Of a stretch of DNA of 64,000 nucleotides, positions 1 to 9,064 are shown in pieces. Position 1 is the first letter of the stretch; each line of letters starts with the position of its first letter. The DNA comes from Streptomyces rubradiris (GTDB lineage: Bacteria; Actinomycetota; Actinomycetes; Streptomycetales; Streptomycetaceae): positions 5,356,501 through 5,420,500 of the forward strand of contig NZ_BNEA01000015.1 of assembly GCF_016860525.1 (NCBI RefSeq), written 5' to 3'. The position numbers and the translations under genes were made by a program. The notes under the pieces were generated by a model. It was given only the letters and a program-made list of their open reading frames with translations. It ran no database searches and was not told the origin of the DNA.

Positions 1-278
1 TTCGGCTGCTGGCCGTAGGGGTTCGGCTGCTGCGGCACGCCGCCCTGCTGCGGGTAGGCGTACCCCGGCTGCGGGGGAGCCGGAGGCACCTGAGACGGAG
101 CCGGAGGCGCCTGCGGGGGATAGCCGTAGCCGGGCTGCGGAGCCTGCGGCTGCTGGCCGTACGGGCCCGGCTGGCCGTAGGGCCCCGGCTGGCCGTACGG
201 GCCGGGCTGCCCCGGCTGGCCGTACGGACCCGGCGGCTGGGGCGGCCCGCCGTACGGGCCCGGCTGGTTGTTGCTCAT
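1..278 (-). CDS. Tyr/Gly/Pro/Gln-rich protein, N-terminal part
   Basis: This is the first ~92 codons of a minus-strand gene that runs off the left edge. The visible protein opens MSNNQPGPYGG and continues as low-complexity PYGQPG-type repeats (at least four GPYGQPG-like units), then PPAPPQPGYAYPQQGG. Such N-terminal tails are usually disordered cytoplasmic extensions ahead of a membrane domain in Streptomyces, but that domain lies outside the window. The ATG at 276-278 is preceded by GGAGGA at good spacing. The gene is divergent from valS, with ~250 bp between them. The function cannot be stated. Confidence 0.75.
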   Translation of the reverse strand, partial: MSNNQPGPYGGPPQPPGPYGQPGQPGPYGQPGPYGQPGPYGQQPQAPQPGYGYPPQAPPAPSQVPPAPPQPGYAYPQQGGVPQQPNPYGQQP

Positions 279-516
279 CTCTGGAGTCCTCCCGTTGGAT
301 GTTCCTCGGACGGAATCCTCGCGGAAGGCGCGACCGGTCACGTCGGCAGGGGTCGCATCGTTACGAAACACGCGCAGGACACGGCCCGACGCCATGACGG
401 TGCCGCTCCACGCGCGGTCGGCGCCGTTCGTTCTCCGGGGCACCAGCCCGACCGCCAGGCTGCGCCCGTCCGTCCTGGTGTCCTTCACCGGTTTTCCGGC
501 GCTGCCGAGCCACCCC

Positions 517-522
517 TAAACT
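517..522 (+). promoter_or_regulatory. -10 box for a leaderless valS transcript
   Basis: TAAACT ends 7 nt before the GTG start of valS, and there is no Shine-Dalgarno sequence. This spacing puts the transcription start at or next to the start codon. The -35 is poor (TTTTCC at 492-497, 19 bp spacer). The rest of the 279-516 gap holds no gene I can support. Confidence 0.55.
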
Positions 523-529
523 GGCCTCC

Positions 530-3154
530 GTGACCCACAACGCTCAGCAGCAGCCCCCCAAGCCCGACACCGAACTGCCGACCCAGTACGCGCCGGCCGA
601 TGTAGAGGGGCCGTTGTACGAGCGCTGGGTAGAGCGGGGCTACTTCGACGCGGACGCCAAGAGCGACAAGCCGCCGTACACCGTCGTCATCCCGCCGCCG
701 AACGTCACGGGCAGCCTGCACCTCGGGCACGCCTTCGAGCACACCCTGATCGACGCGCTCACCCGCCGCAAGCGCATGCAGGGCTACGAGACGCTGTGGC
801 AGCCCGGCATGGACCACGCCGGCATCGCCACCCAGAACGTGGTCGAGCGCGAGCTGGGCAAGGAGGGCAAGTCCCGCCACGACCTGGGCCGCGACGCCTT
901 CGTGGAACGCGTCTGGCAGTGGAAGGCCGAGTCCGGCGGCCAGATCAGCGGCCAGATGCGCCGCCTCGGCGACGGCGTCGCCTGGTCCCGTGAGCGCTTC
1001 ACCATGGACGAGGGCCTGTCCCAGGCCGTCCAGACCATCTTCAAGAAGCTCTACGACGACGAGCTGATCTACCGCGCCGAGCGCATCATCAACTGGTGCC
1101 CGCGCTGTCTGACGGCCATCTCGGACATCGAGGTCGAGTACCAGGACGACGACGGCGAGCTGGTCTCCATGCGCTACGGCGACGGGGAGGACTCCATCGT
1201 CGTGGCCACCACCCGCGCCGAGACGATGCTCGGTGACACGGCCGTCGCCGTCCACCCCGACGACGAGCGCTACAAGCACCTCGTCGGCAAGCTCATCCGG
1301 CTCCCGCTGACCGACCGCTCCATCCCGGTCGTGGCCGACACCCACGTCGACCCCGAGTTCGGCACGGGCGCCGTCAAGGTCACCCCGGCCCACGACCCGA
1401 ACGACTTCGAGATCGGCCAGCGCCACGACCTGCCGTCCATCACCGTGATGGACGAGCACGCCGTCATCACCGTCCACGGCCCCTTCCAGGGCATGGACCG
1501 CCTGGAGGCCCGCTCGGCGATCGTCGGCGCGCTGCGCGCCGAGGGCCGGATCGTCGCCGAGAAGCGGCCCTACGTCCACTCCGTCGGCCACTGCTCGCGC
1601 TGCAAGACCACCATCGAGCCGCGCCTGTCGATGCAGTGGTGGGTCAAGGTCGGCCCGCTGGCCAAGGCCGCCGGCGACGCCGTCCGCGACGGCAAGGTCA
1701 AGATCCATCCGCAGGAGATGGAGAAGCGGTACTTCGACTGGGTCGACAACCTGCACGACTGGTGCATCTCGCGCCAGCTGTGGTGGGGCCACCGCATCCC
1801 GGTCTGGTACGGCCCGAACGGCGAGGTCGTCTGCGTCGGCCCCGACGAGGAGCCGCCGTCCGGCGAGGGCTGGCACCAGGACACCGACGTCCTCGACACC
1901 TGGTTCTCCTCCGGCCTGTGGCCGTTCTCCACCCTCGGCTGGCCCGAGCGGACCGAGTCGCTCGCGAAGTTCTATCCGAACTCCGTCCTGGTCACCGGCT
2001 ACGACATCCTCTTCTTCTGGGTCGCCCGGATGATGATGTTCGGCCTGTACGCGATGGACGGCACCCCGCCGTTCCACACCATCGCCCTGCACGGCATGGT
2101 CCGCGACCAGTTCGGCAAGAAGATGTCGAAGTCCTTCGGCAACGCGGTCAACCCGCTGGACTGGATGGACAAGTACGGCTCCGACGCCCTGCGCTTCACC
2201 CTGGCCCGCGGCGCCAACCCGGGCGTGGACGTGCCGATCGGCGAGGACTGGGTCCAGGGCTCGCGCAACTTCGCCAACAAGATCTGGAACGCGACCCGCT
2301 TCGCGCTGATGAACGGCGCGACGGTCCAGGGCCCGCTGCCGGACCCGGCGAAGATGTCCGCGACCGACCGCTGGATCCTCTCCCGCCTGAACTCGGTCGT
2401 CGCCGAAGTCGACGCCTACTACGACGACTTCCAGTTCGCCAAGCTCTCCGACGCCCTCTTCCACTTCGCGTGGGACGAGGTCTTCGACTGGTACGTGGAG
2501 CTGTCCAAGACCGTCTTCCAGGCGGGCGGCGAGCAGGCCGAGGTCAGCAAGCGGGTCCTCGGCGAGGTCCTCGACGTCACGCTGCGGCTGCTGCACCCGG
2601 TAGTCCCGTTCGTCACGGAGACCCTGTGGACCACGCTGACCGGCGGCGAGTCGGTCGTGATCGCCGACTGGCCGGCCGACAGCGGCTTCCGGGACGCGGC
2701 GGCCGAGCAGGAGATCTCCACCCTCCAGTCGGTCATCACCGAGGTCCGCCGCTTCCGCGCCGACCAGGGCCTCCAGCCCGGCCAGCGGGTCCCGGCCCGC
2801 CTCACCCTGGACGGCACGGCCCTCGCCCCGCACGAGGCGGCCATCCGCCAGCTGCTGCGGCTCCAGCCCGAGGGCGAGTCCTTCACGGCCACGGCGACCC
2901 TGCCGGTGGCGGGCGCCCAGGTCGCGCTCGACCTCTCCGGCACGATCGACGTCGCCGCGGAGCGCAAGCGCCTGGCGAAGGACCTGGCGGCGGCCCAGAA
3001 GGAGCGCCAGCAGGCCGAGGCCAAGCTCGGCAACGAGGCGTTCCTCGCCAAGGCCCCGGACCACGTCGTGGACAAGATCCGCACCCGCCTGACCAAGGCG
3101 GACGAGGACATCGCCCGCATCACCGCCCAGCTGGAGAGGCTGCCGCAGGCGTGA
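530..3154 (+). CDS. valS: valyl-tRNA synthetase
   Basis: Charges tRNA-Val with valine in the cytoplasm, using ATP. The 874 residues match the normal length of bacterial ValRS. Class I signatures are intact: HLGH (the HIGH motif) at about residues 64-67 within [15 protein letters not shown], and KMSKS at about 530 within [10 protein letters not shown]. The connecting editing domain lies between them, and the C-terminal ~70 residues form the Lys/Arg/Glu-rich coiled-coil arm typical of ValRS. The GTG start is supported by a TAAACT box 7 nt upstream (likely leaderless mRNA). A strong hairpin terminator follows, so valS is probably monocistronic. Confidence 0.97.
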   Translation: MTHNAQQQPPKPDTELPTQYAPADVEGPLYERWVERGYFDADAKSDKPPYTVVIPPPNVTGSLHLGHAFEHTLIDALTRRKRMQGYETLWQPGMDHAGIATQNVVERELGKEGKSRHDLGRDAFVERVWQWKAESGGQISGQMRRLGDGVAWSRERFTMDEGLSQAVQTIFKKLYDDELIYRAERIINWCPRCLTAISDIEVEYQDDDGELVSMRYGDGEDSIVVATTRAETMLGDTAVAVHPDDERYKHLVGKLIRLPLTDRSIPVVADTHVDPEFGTGAVKVTPAHDPNDFEIGQRHDLPSITVMDEHAVITVHGPFQGMDRLEARSAIVGALRAEGRIVAEKRPYVHSVGHCSRCKTTIEPRLSMQWWVKVGPLAKAAGDAVRDGKVKIHPQEMEKRYFDWVDNLHDWCISRQLWWGHRIPVWYGPNGEVVCVGPDEEPPSGEGWHQDTDVLDTWFSSGLWPFSTLGWPERTESLAKFYPNSVLVTGYDILFFWVARMMMFGLYAMDGTPPFHTIALHGMVRDQFGKKMSKSFGNAVNPLDWMDKYGSDALRFTLARGANPGVDVPIGEDWVQGSRNFANKIWNATRFALMNGATVQGPLPDPAKMSATDRWILSRLNSVVAEVDAYYDDFQFAKLSDALFHFAWDEVFDWYVELSKTVFQAGGEQAEVSKRVLGEVLDVTLRLLHPVVPFVTETLWTTLTGGESVVIADWPADSGFRDAAAEQEISTLQSVITEVRRFRADQGLQPGQRVPARLTLDGTALAPHEAAIRQLLRLQPEGESFTATATLPVAGAQVALDLSGTIDVAAERKRLAKDLAAAQKERQQAEAKLGNEAFLAKAPDHVVDKIRTRLTKADEDIARITAQLERLPQA

Positions 3155-3174
3155 GTCACCGACGCACGCACGTC

Positions 3175-3192
3175 GCGTCAAACGTTTGACGC
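3175..3192. repeat. 18-bp perfect palindrome between valS and folC
   Basis: A perfect dyad with half-site GCGTCAAAC lies 20 bp after the valS stop. A partial second copy (GAAACGTCTGACGC) sits at about 3222-3235, and GCGTGAGTCAC occurs on both sides of the palindrome (about 3149 and 3198). No gene fits in this gap. It could be an operator or a recombination/REP-like remnant. Confidence 0.6.
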
Positions 3193-3240
3193 AAAAGCGT
3201 GAGTCACGGGTAGCGGGAGCGCGAAACGTCTGACGCTGCC

Positions 3241-3275
3241 GAAGGCCCCGGTGCCGCCCAGGCGCCGGGGCCTTC
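3241..3275 (+). terminator. valS terminator hairpin
   Basis: A 15-bp stem with one G-T wobble (GAAGGCCCCGG...CCGGGGCCTTC) and a 5-nt loop, without a T run. This is the usual form of strong Streptomyces terminators. Confidence 0.75.
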
Positions 3276-3287
3276 GGCGTGCCCCGC

Positions 3288-3338
3288 CAGGGGCGCGGGG
3301 AACTGCGCGACAAGCCACGACGGACCCGCAGCCGGCCG
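3288..3338. repeat. Streptomyces interspersed intergenic repeat
   Basis: The stretch beginning CAGGGGCGCGGGGAACTGCG closely resembles a short repeat scattered through intergenic regions of many Streptomyces chromosomes. I recognise it from memory and see one copy in this window. It lies upstream of folC and overlaps no likely coding start. Confidence 0.45.
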
Positions 3339-3400
3339 AGCGGGCAAGCCACCCCGGCCGGCGACACCAAGCCACCGCACCCTTTGTCAGCCGGTCTCCG

Positions 3401-3406
3401 TAGACT
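3401..3406 (+). promoter_or_regulatory. -10 box for a leaderless folC transcript
   Basis: TAGACT ends 7 nt before the GTG at 3414 with no ribosome binding site between them. This favours the GTG at 3414 as the folC start over upstream in-frame codons. Confidence 0.55.
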
Positions 3407-3413
3407 GGGCACC

Positions 3414-4925
3414 GTGAGCGACCCGAACGGTACCGACCAGCCCGACCCCCTCGACAGCTTCGACGAGATCATCGAAGCCGAGACCACCCGCGACCCCGAC
3501 CTCGCGGTGATCGAGGCCGGCAGCCGCACCCTGCGCACCCAGGGCGGCCCGCCGCAGGCCGACGTACCCGCGCGCCCGGAGGACCCCGAGGTCGACAAGG
3601 CGCTGCGCGAGGTCGAGGCGGAGCTGGCCACCCGCTGGGGCGAGACCAAGCTGGAGCCCTCGGTCACGAGGATCTCCGCGCTGATGGACGTCCTCGGCGA
3701 GCCCCAGCGCTCGTACCCCTCGATCCACATCACGGGCACGAACGGCAAGACGTCCACCGCCCGCATGATCGAGGCCCTGCTCGGCGCCTTCGAACTGCGC
3801 ACCGGGCGGTACACCAGCCCGCACGTGCAGTCGGTCACCGAGCGGATCAGCCTGGACGGCGCCCCGGTCTCGGCCGAGCGGTTCATCGAGACGTACCGGG
3901 ACATCAAGCCGTACGTCGAGATGGTGGACGGTCAGCAGGAGTACCGGCTCTCCTTCTTCGAGGTCCTCACCGGCATGGCGTACGCCGCCTTCGCCGACGC
4001 GCCCGTGGACGTCGCCGTCGTCGAGGTCGGCATGGGCGGCTCCTGGGACGCCACCAACGTGATCGACGGTGACGTGGCCGTCGTGACCCCCATCGGCCTG
4101 GACCACACCGACCGGCTCGGGGAGACCACCGCGGAGATCGCCGGCGAGAAGAGCGGCATCATCAAGCAGGACGCGACCGTCATCCTGGCCCAGCAGCCGG
4201 TGGACGCGGCGCAGGTGCTGCTGAAGAAGGCCGTCGAGGTGGACGCCACGGTCGCCCGCGAGGGGCTGGAGTTCGGCGTCACCGCCCGGCAGGTCGCCGT
4301 CGGCGGGCAGCTGCTGACCCTGCGCGGCCTCGGCGGCGAGTACCCGGAGGTCTACCTCCCGCTGCACGGCGCCCACCAGGCGCACAACGCGGCCGTCGCG
4401 CTCGCCGCCGTGGAGGCGTTCTTCGGCGTCGGCGCCCAGCGCGCGGAGCCGCTGGACATCGACACCGTGCGCAAGGCGTTCGCGGCCGTCTCCTCCCCGG
4501 GCCGGCTTGAGGTCGTCCGGCGCTCCCCGACGGTCGTGCTGGACGCGGCGCACAACCCGGCGGGCGCCGAGGCCACCGCGGAGGCGGTGCGGGAGGCGTT
4601 CGACTTCAGCCGGCTGATCGGCGTCGTGGGCGCGAGCGGGGACAAGAACGTGCGGGGGCTGCTGGAGGCCTTCGAGCCGATCTTCGCCGAGGTCGTCGTC
4701 ACCCAGAACTCCAGCCACCGCGCCATGGACGTGGACGAGCTGGCCGCGATCGCCGTCGAGGTGTTCGGCGACGAGCGGGTGCAGGTCGAGCCGCGGCTGC
4801 CGGACGCCCTGGAGGCCGCGATCACGCTGGCCGAGGAGGAGGGCGAGTTCGCGGGCGGCGGTGTGCTGGTCACCGGTTCCGTCATCACGGTCGGCGAGGC
4901 CCGGCTGCTGCTGGGGAAGGGCTGA
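3414..4925 (+). CDS. folC: folylpolyglutamate synthase / dihydrofolate synthase
   Basis: Adds glutamate to folates (and to dihydropteroate) with ATP, keeping folate coenzymes in the cell. The P-loop GTNGKT is at about residues 108-113 (HITGTNGKTSTARM), followed by the Mur-ligase-like motifs TSPHV, VEVGMGGSWDATN and the C-terminal DAAHNPAGAEA. The protein is 503 aa from the chosen GTG, longer than most FolC because of an acidic ~60-residue N-terminal extension common in actinomycetes. An in-frame start 45 codons upstream is possible, but it would read through the interspersed repeat and the -10 box. The next gene begins 8 bp downstream, so the two are probably co-transcribed. Confidence 0.93.
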   Translation: MSDPNGTDQPDPLDSFDEIIEAETTRDPDLAVIEAGSRTLRTQGGPPQADVPARPEDPEVDKALREVEAELATRWGETKLEPSVTRISALMDVLGEPQRSYPSIHITGTNGKTSTARMIEALLGAFELRTGRYTSPHVQSVTERISLDGAPVSAERFIETYRDIKPYVEMVDGQQEYRLSFFEVLTGMAYAAFADAPVDVAVVEVGMGGSWDATNVIDGDVAVVTPIGLDHTDRLGETTAEIAGEKSGIIKQDATVILAQQPVDAAQVLLKKAVEVDATVAREGLEFGVTARQVAVGGQLLTLRGLGGEYPEVYLPLHGAHQAHNAAVALAAVEAFFGVGAQRAEPLDIDTVRKAFAAVSSPGRLEVVRRSPTVVLDAAHNPAGAEATAEAVREAFDFSRLIGVVGASGDKNVRGLLEAFEPIFAEVVVTQNSSHRAMDVDELAAIAVEVFGDERVQVEPRLPDALEAAITLAEEEGEFAGGGVLVTGSVITVGEARLLLGKG

Positions 4926-4933
4926 GAGACAAG

Positions 4934-5296
4934 ATGCGTACGCTCTGTGCGTCGACCCTGATCGGCGAGTTCTTCATCATCGGCTTCGCCGGGCTGGTCG
5001 CCATGAAGGACCCCGACCTGGCGACGTCGACGGTGTGGCTGGTCAGCGGTATCGCCATGCTGCTGTGCGTGCTGCTGTGCGGCATGGTGACCCGCCCGGG
5101 CGGGGTGGCCCTCGGCTGGGCCCTGCAGCTCGCCCTGATCGCCTCCGGTGTCTTCGTGCCGACCATGTACTTCATGGGCGCGGTCTTCGCGGCGCTGTGG
5201 TGGGCGTCGGTGCACTTCGGGAGAAAGGTGGACGAGGCGAAGGCCCGCTTCGCGGCGGGGGCGCAGGCGTCCTCCTCCCCGGCTGACGCTGCGTGA
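4934..5296 (+). CDS. DUF4233 small membrane protein
   Basis: A 120-aa integral membrane protein with about four hydrophobic segments (LIGEFFIIGFAGLVAM, VWLVSGIAMLLCVLLCGMV, ALGWALQLALIASGVFV, MYFMGAVFAALWWASV) and a short charged C-terminus. Length, helix pattern and position directly after folC fit the DUF4233 family, whose role is unknown. It begins 8 bp after folC and ends just before the ndk promoter region. A folate-related or transport role would be speculation. Confidence 0.8.
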   Translation: MRTLCASTLIGEFFIIGFAGLVAMKDPDLATSTVWLVSGIAMLLCVLLCGMVTRPGGVALGWALQLALIASGVFVPTMYFMGAVFAALWWASVHFGRKVDEAKARFAAGAQASSSPADAA

Positions 5297-5361
5297 CGGA
5301 CGCCTCGGCACGCCCTGTAACCTCGTGCCACCGCACCCGTAAGCCGTGTAAGGAGCCCCTC

Positions 5362-5775
5362 GTGAGCCAGCGCACCCTTGTCCTCCTCAAGCCCGACGCC
5401 GTCCGCCGGGGGCTGACCGGTGAGATCATCGGCCGCATCGAGCGCAAGGCCGGCTGGCGGATCACCGCGCTGGAGCTGCGCACCCTGGACCGCGCCACGC
5501 TGGAGCAGCACTACGCCGAGCACGTCGGCAAGCCGTTCTACGAGCCGCTGGTGGAGTTCATGTCCTCCGGGCCGGTCGTCGCGCTGATCGTGGAGGGCGA
5601 GCGGGTGATCGAGGGCGTGCGCCAGCTGGCCGGCCCGACCGACCCGATCGCCGCCGCGCCCGGCTCGATCCGCGGTGACTTCGGTGTCATCGTCCGCGAG
5701 AACCTGATCCACGCCTCGGACTCGGAGGAGTCCGCCGAGCGCGAGGTGAAGATCTTCTTCCCCGGTCGCGCGTAA
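5362..5775 (+). CDS. ndk: nucleoside diphosphate kinase
   Basis: Transfers the terminal phosphate of ATP to nucleoside diphosphates by way of a phosphohistidine. The 137 residues are exactly the usual bacterial length. Family motifs are visible: TLVLLKPDAVRRG at the N-terminus, GPVVALIVEG, and the catalytic His at residue 117 in NLIHASDS. The GTG start has AAGGAG 6 nt upstream. A -10-like TAACCT lies near 5318. A hairpin terminator follows, so ndk is probably its own unit or the end of the folC unit. Confidence 0.97.
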   Translation: MSQRTLVLLKPDAVRRGLTGEIIGRIERKAGWRITALELRTLDRATLEQHYAEHVGKPFYEPLVEFMSSGPVVALIVEGERVIEGVRQLAGPTDPIAAAPGSIRGDFGVIVRENLIHASDSEESAEREVKIFFPGRA

Positions 5776-5789
5776 GACCCACGGCGGCG

Positions 5790-5823
5790 GAGAAGGTCCG
5801 GGCGGTGGTCCCGGGCCTTTCTC
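5790..5823 (+). terminator. ndk terminator hairpin
   Basis: GAGAAGGTCCGGG pairs with CCCGGGCCTTTCTC around a 7-nt loop. It lies 14 nt after the ndk stop and separates ndk from the mre cluster. Confidence 0.75.
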
Positions 5824-6036
5824 GCACCCTTCGTCCGGGCCCGCCGCACAGTCCGCGCATTTGAGGGAACGCGCGCCCCCGAACGCCCGTCTCCACAAGC
5901 GAGGCGGCACGCCATCTGGTGACAATGGCGGAGACCCTCGCGCAGTGTTCGTGGCGGCGCGTTTACGATGGAAGCCTTCACGTCACAGCACCCGCCTCGC
6001 CTACCTGACATGCCCTCAAAAGCGCAGGGAGGCCAG

Positions 6037-6078
6037 ATGAATCCGGATGGGGAACTCAATGTCGTTCATCGGCCGTGA
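6037..6078 (+). CDS. possible 13-codon ORF overlapping the mreB start
   Basis: The best Shine-Dalgarno here (AGGGAGG at 6026-6032) is spaced for the ATG at 6037, not for mreB at 6047 or 6059. That ATG opens [13 protein letters not shown] and stops at 6076-6078, inside mreB in another frame. It could couple or dampen mreB translation. It could also be chance, with the ribosome binding site serving mreB at longer spacing. Confidence 0.3.
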   Translation: MNPDGELNVVHRP

Positions 6079-7078
6079 CATGGCTGTCGACCTCGGGACC
6101 GCCAACACGCTGGTGTACGTCAGGGGTCGCGGAATCGTACTGAACGAGCCGTCCGTCGTGGCGATCAACACCAACACGGGTGGGATCCTGGCGGTCGGTT
6201 CGGAAGCCAAGAAGATGATCGGCCGGACGCCGGGCAACATCGTGGCCGTGCGTCCGCTGAAGGACGGTGTGATCGCCGACTTCGAGATCACCGAGCGGAT
6301 GCTCCGCTACTTCATCCTGAAGATCCACAAGCGGCGGTACCTGGCCCGGCCGCGGGTCGTGGTCTGCGTGCCCTCGGGCATCACGGGAGTCGAGCGCCGC
6401 GCGGTCATCGAGGCGTCCTCCCAGGCCGGCGCCCGCCAGGTGCACATCATCGAGGAGCCCATGGCCGCCGCCATCGGCTCCGGACTGCCGGTGCACGAGG
6501 CCACGGGCAACATGGTGGTGGACATCGGCGGCGGCACCACGGAGGTCGCGGTCATCTCGCTCGGCGGGATCGTCACCGCCCAGTCCATCCGCGTCGCCGG
6601 GGACGAGCTGGACAACGCGATCATCCAGTACATCAAGAAGGAGTACAGCCTTCTGCTGGGCGAGCGCACCGCCGAGCAGATCAAGATCACGATCGGTTCG
6701 GCGTACGACCTGGACACCGACGAGCACACCGAGGTCCGCGGCCGTGACCTGGTGTCCGGGCTGCCGAAGACGGTCGTCATCTCGGCGGCCGAGGTCCGCA
6801 AGGCCATCGAGGAGCCGGTCAACGCGATCGTGGACGCGGTGAAGACCACCCTCGACAAGTGCCCGCCGGAGCTCTCCGGCGACATCATGGACCGGGGGAT
6901 CGTGCTGACCGGCGGCGGGGCGCTGCTGCGCGGGCTGGACGAGCGGCTGCGCCGGGAGACCGGCATGCCGATCCACATCGCCGAGGATCCGCTGGACAGC
7001 GTCGCGCTCGGCTCCGGGAAGTGCGTCGAGGAGTTCGAGGCGCTCCAGCAGGTTCTGGACGCCCAGCCGCGCAGATGA
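6047..7078 (+). CDS. mreB: rod-shape-determining actin homologue MreB
   Basis: Actin-like ATPase that forms membrane-associated filaments and guides peptidoglycan synthesis; in Streptomyces its known role is in spore-wall thickening. The 343-aa protein has the phosphate-1 motif DLGTANT at about 15-21, the phosphate-2 motif [11 protein letters not shown], and the adenosine motif [16 protein letters not shown] take ATG 6047 ([11 protein letters not shown], the start I recall for S. coelicolor MreB); ATG 6059 is the alternative. The ribosome binding site is further away than normal and is shared with a small overlapping ORF. A hairpin follows before mreC. Confidence 0.97.
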   Translation: MGNSMSFIGRDMAVDLGTANTLVYVRGRGIVLNEPSVVAINTNTGGILAVGSEAKKMIGRTPGNIVAVRPLKDGVIADFEITERMLRYFILKIHKRRYLARPRVVVCVPSGITGVERRAVIEASSQAGARQVHIIEEPMAAAIGSGLPVHEATGNMVVDIGGGTTEVAVISLGGIVTAQSIRVAGDELDNAIIQYIKKEYSLLLGERTAEQIKITIGSAYDLDTDEHTEVRGRDLVSGLPKTVVISAAEVRKAIEEPVNAIVDAVKTTLDKCPPELSGDIMDRGIVLTGGGALLRGLDERLRRETGMPIHIAEDPLDSVALGSGKCVEEFEALQQVLDAQPRR

Positions 7079-7093
7079 CGTCACTCCTCCATT

Positions 7094-7127
7094 CCGCCGT
7101 ACGAGACGTTCTCCTCTCGTGCGGCGG
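7094..7127 (+). terminator. strong hairpin between mreB and mreC
   Basis: A 13-bp stem with one wobble (CCGCCGTACGAGA / TCTCGTGCGGCGG) and an 8-nt loop starts 16 nt after the mreB stop. There is no T run. It could terminate part of the transcription or protect the 3' end of an mreB message, giving more MreB than MreC/D. Confidence 0.55.
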
Positions 7128-7245
7128 ATCGTTGATATAGAGGCATACGCTCCCCCTATTGGGCCTCTTCGGTTCGCGCGGCGCCATTCGCGTTCTCCGA
7201 AAGGCCCGCCGAATTCCTACTTGAGGAAGGGCACGGCCGCCGCAC

Positions 7246-8214
7246 GTGAGGGACACGAAAGAGAGCCGGCTGCTCCTGGTCCTGCTGGTCGCCATCGCGT
7301 TCGCGCTGATCACGGTGGACATCCGGGGAGGACGGAACTCCCCGGTCGACGGTGCCCGGCACGCCGCCGCGGCGGTCTTCGGCCCGGTCGAGGACGGGTT
7401 GTCCGGTGTGGTCGACCCGGTCGGCGACGCCGTCTCCGCCGTCCGCGACTCGGGCACCCGGCACGACCGGCTCGCCGCGCTGGAGAAGGAGAACGCGGCC
7501 CTCAAGGCCGAGCTCGGCAGCGACGACCGCAACCGCAGCCGCCTGAAGCAGTTCGACAAGCTGATGAAGGTCGCCGGCGCGGGGCAGTACGCCATCAAGG
7601 GCGCCCAGGTCATCGCCATCGGGTCGGCACAGGGCTTCTCCTGGACCATCACCATCGACGCGGGCGCCGACGACGGCATCAAGCGGGACATGACCGTCCT
7701 CAACGGGGACGGCCTGGTCGGCCGGGTCACCACCGTCGGCCCCAGCACCTCCACCGTGCTGCTCGCCAACGACCCGGACTTCACCGTCGGCACCCGCATC
7801 GAGGGCAATGACGAACTCGGCTTCGCCTCCGGCCAGGGGGACCGCCCGCTGCGCGTGGAACTGCTCAACGGCAAGGCGGAGGTGAAGAAGGGCGACCGGC
7901 TCGTCACCTTCGGCTCCGAGGCCGACAAGCCGTTCGTGCCCGGCGTCCCGGTCGGTGTGGTCTCCCGCGTCGACCCCTCCGGCGGCGGCCTCACCCGCAC
8001 CCTGTACGTCACCCCGTACGTCGGTTTCACCAAGCTCGACATCGTCGGCGTGGTCGTGCAGGGCCCCAAGAAGAACCCGCGGGACACCGTGCTCCCGGCC
8101 AAGCCGAAGCCGGTGCCGACGCCGACGGTGACCGTCACGGTGACCCCGTCGGCCGGCGCCCCCGTCCCCAACGGCGACGCGAACACCGACACCGCCAGCG
8201 ACGAGCAGCAGTAG
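7246..8214 (+). CDS. mreC: rod-shape-determining protein MreC
   Basis: Bitopic scaffold linking MreB to the external wall-synthesis enzymes. The 322 aa show a short cytoplasmic start, one transmembrane helix (LLLVLLVAIAFALITVDI, about 9-26), a coiled coil (RLAALEKENAALKAELG, about 75-95) and two beta-rich extracytoplasmic halves. The end is a Pro/Thr/Val-rich tail (VPTPTVTVTVTPSAG). The GTG start is the family start I expect. GAGGAAGG lies upstream but at long spacing (about 17 nt). mreD follows 12 bp later, so the two are co-transcribed. Confidence 0.95.
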   Translation: MRDTKESRLLLVLLVAIAFALITVDIRGGRNSPVDGARHAAAAVFGPVEDGLSGVVDPVGDAVSAVRDSGTRHDRLAALEKENAALKAELGSDDRNRSRLKQFDKLMKVAGAGQYAIKGAQVIAIGSAQGFSWTITIDAGADDGIKRDMTVLNGDGLVGRVTTVGPSTSTVLLANDPDFTVGTRIEGNDELGFASGQGDRPLRVELLNGKAEVKKGDRLVTFGSEADKPFVPGVPVGVVSRVDPSGGGLTRTLYVTPYVGFTKLDIVGVVVQGPKKNPRDTVLPAKPKPVPTPTVTVTVTPSAGAPVPNGDANTDTASDEQQ

Positions 8215-8226
8215 GAGCCGAATCCC

Positions 8227-8904
8227 ATGCGTGTCAACCGGATCCTGCTGTCCAGCGCGCTGGTCGTGGTGGCCCTGGTGCTCCAGGTGAGCGTCCTGGC
8301 CCGGCTGCACCTGCCGGGCGCGGTGCCCGACCTGCTGCTGCTCACCGTCCTCGGCCTGGCGATGGTGTACGGCCATGTGGGCGGCGCCCTCGTCGGGTTC
8401 GGCGCCGGACTGCTCGCCGACCTGGCCCCGCCCGCCGACCACGCGGCCGGCCGCTACGCGCTCGTGCTGTGCGTCACCGGCTACTTCGCCGGTCTGATCC
8501 GGCCGGAGAACGGCCGGCTGAAGTCGGCGACCGGTCCGATGGCCGTCGTGGTCGCCGCCGCCGTCGGCTCCACCCTGCTCTACGCCGGGGTGGGCGCCCT
8601 GGTCGGCGACACCGCCGCCCGCCATGTCGGCCTGCCCGGGCTGCTGTTCTCGGCCGCCCTGTACGACCTGCTGCTCGCCCCGTTCGTGGTGCCCGGGGTG
8701 ATGTGGCTGGCCCGCCGTGCCGACAACGACCCGCTCACCGAGACCGGCTCCGCCGCCAAGGCCGGGGACATCTCCTCCGGCTGGCTGTCCTCCGGCACCG
8801 GTCTGCGCGTCGGCGGCCGGCGCGGAGGGATCGGCGCGCTGAAGGCCAAGGCCCGCACCCGCTCCGCCCGGGTCGGCCGCATCAAGGGGGTCAAGCGGCT
8901 GTGA
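8227..8904 (+). CDS. mreD: rod-shape-determining membrane protein MreD
   Basis: Polytopic membrane partner of MreC in the elongation/spore-wall complex. The 225 aa contain about five or six hydrophobic helices (e.g. ILLSSALVVVALVLQVSVLA, AVPDLLLLTVLGLAMVYG, GPMAVVVAAAVGSTLLYAGVG) and a family-typical conserved early segment. A basic cytoplasmic tail of ~60 residues (GLRVGGRRGGIGALKAKARTRSARVG) extends beyond short MreD proteins. The start has AGGAG 8 nt upstream. The gap to the next gene is 188 bp and contains a 20-bp palindrome. Confidence 0.93.
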   Translation: MRVNRILLSSALVVVALVLQVSVLARLHLPGAVPDLLLLTVLGLAMVYGHVGGALVGFGAGLLADLAPPADHAAGRYALVLCVTGYFAGLIRPENGRLKSATGPMAVVVAAAVGSTLLYAGVGALVGDTAARHVGLPGLLFSAALYDLLLAPFVVPGVMWLARRADNDPLTETGSAAKAGDISSGWLSSGTGLRVGGRRGGIGALKAKARTRSARVGRIKGVKRL

Positions 8905-9044
8905 GCGGCGACGGGTTCGCACCCGGCAGGTTCACTCGAACGGGTCGGCTCTCCTGGAACGCGAGTTCACAGGCCGGTCGTTCATCATGCGTACGGGGGC
9001 GGCGGGTTCAAGCCCGGGTGCCCAGTACGCCCATGGCACGCACC

Positions 9045-9064
9045 GACGTCCGCGCGCGGACGTC
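9045..9064. repeat. 20-bp perfect palindrome upstream of pbp2
   Basis: Half-site GACGTCCGCG, with no spacer, sits 29 bp before the PBP2 start in the mreD-pbp2 gap. It may be an operator or a processing hairpin that separates expression of mreBCD from pbp2-sfr. Confidence 0.6.

Noticed and set aside
268..519. Plus-strand ORF before valS
   Set aside because: Low-quality codon use, no ribosome binding site, and it overlaps the likely valS promoter region.
485..3907. Very long minus-strand reading frame across valS and folC
   Set aside because: It is the antisense frame of valS and folC, whose sense proteins carry clear catalytic motifs. Long antisense frames are normal in DNA this GC-rich.
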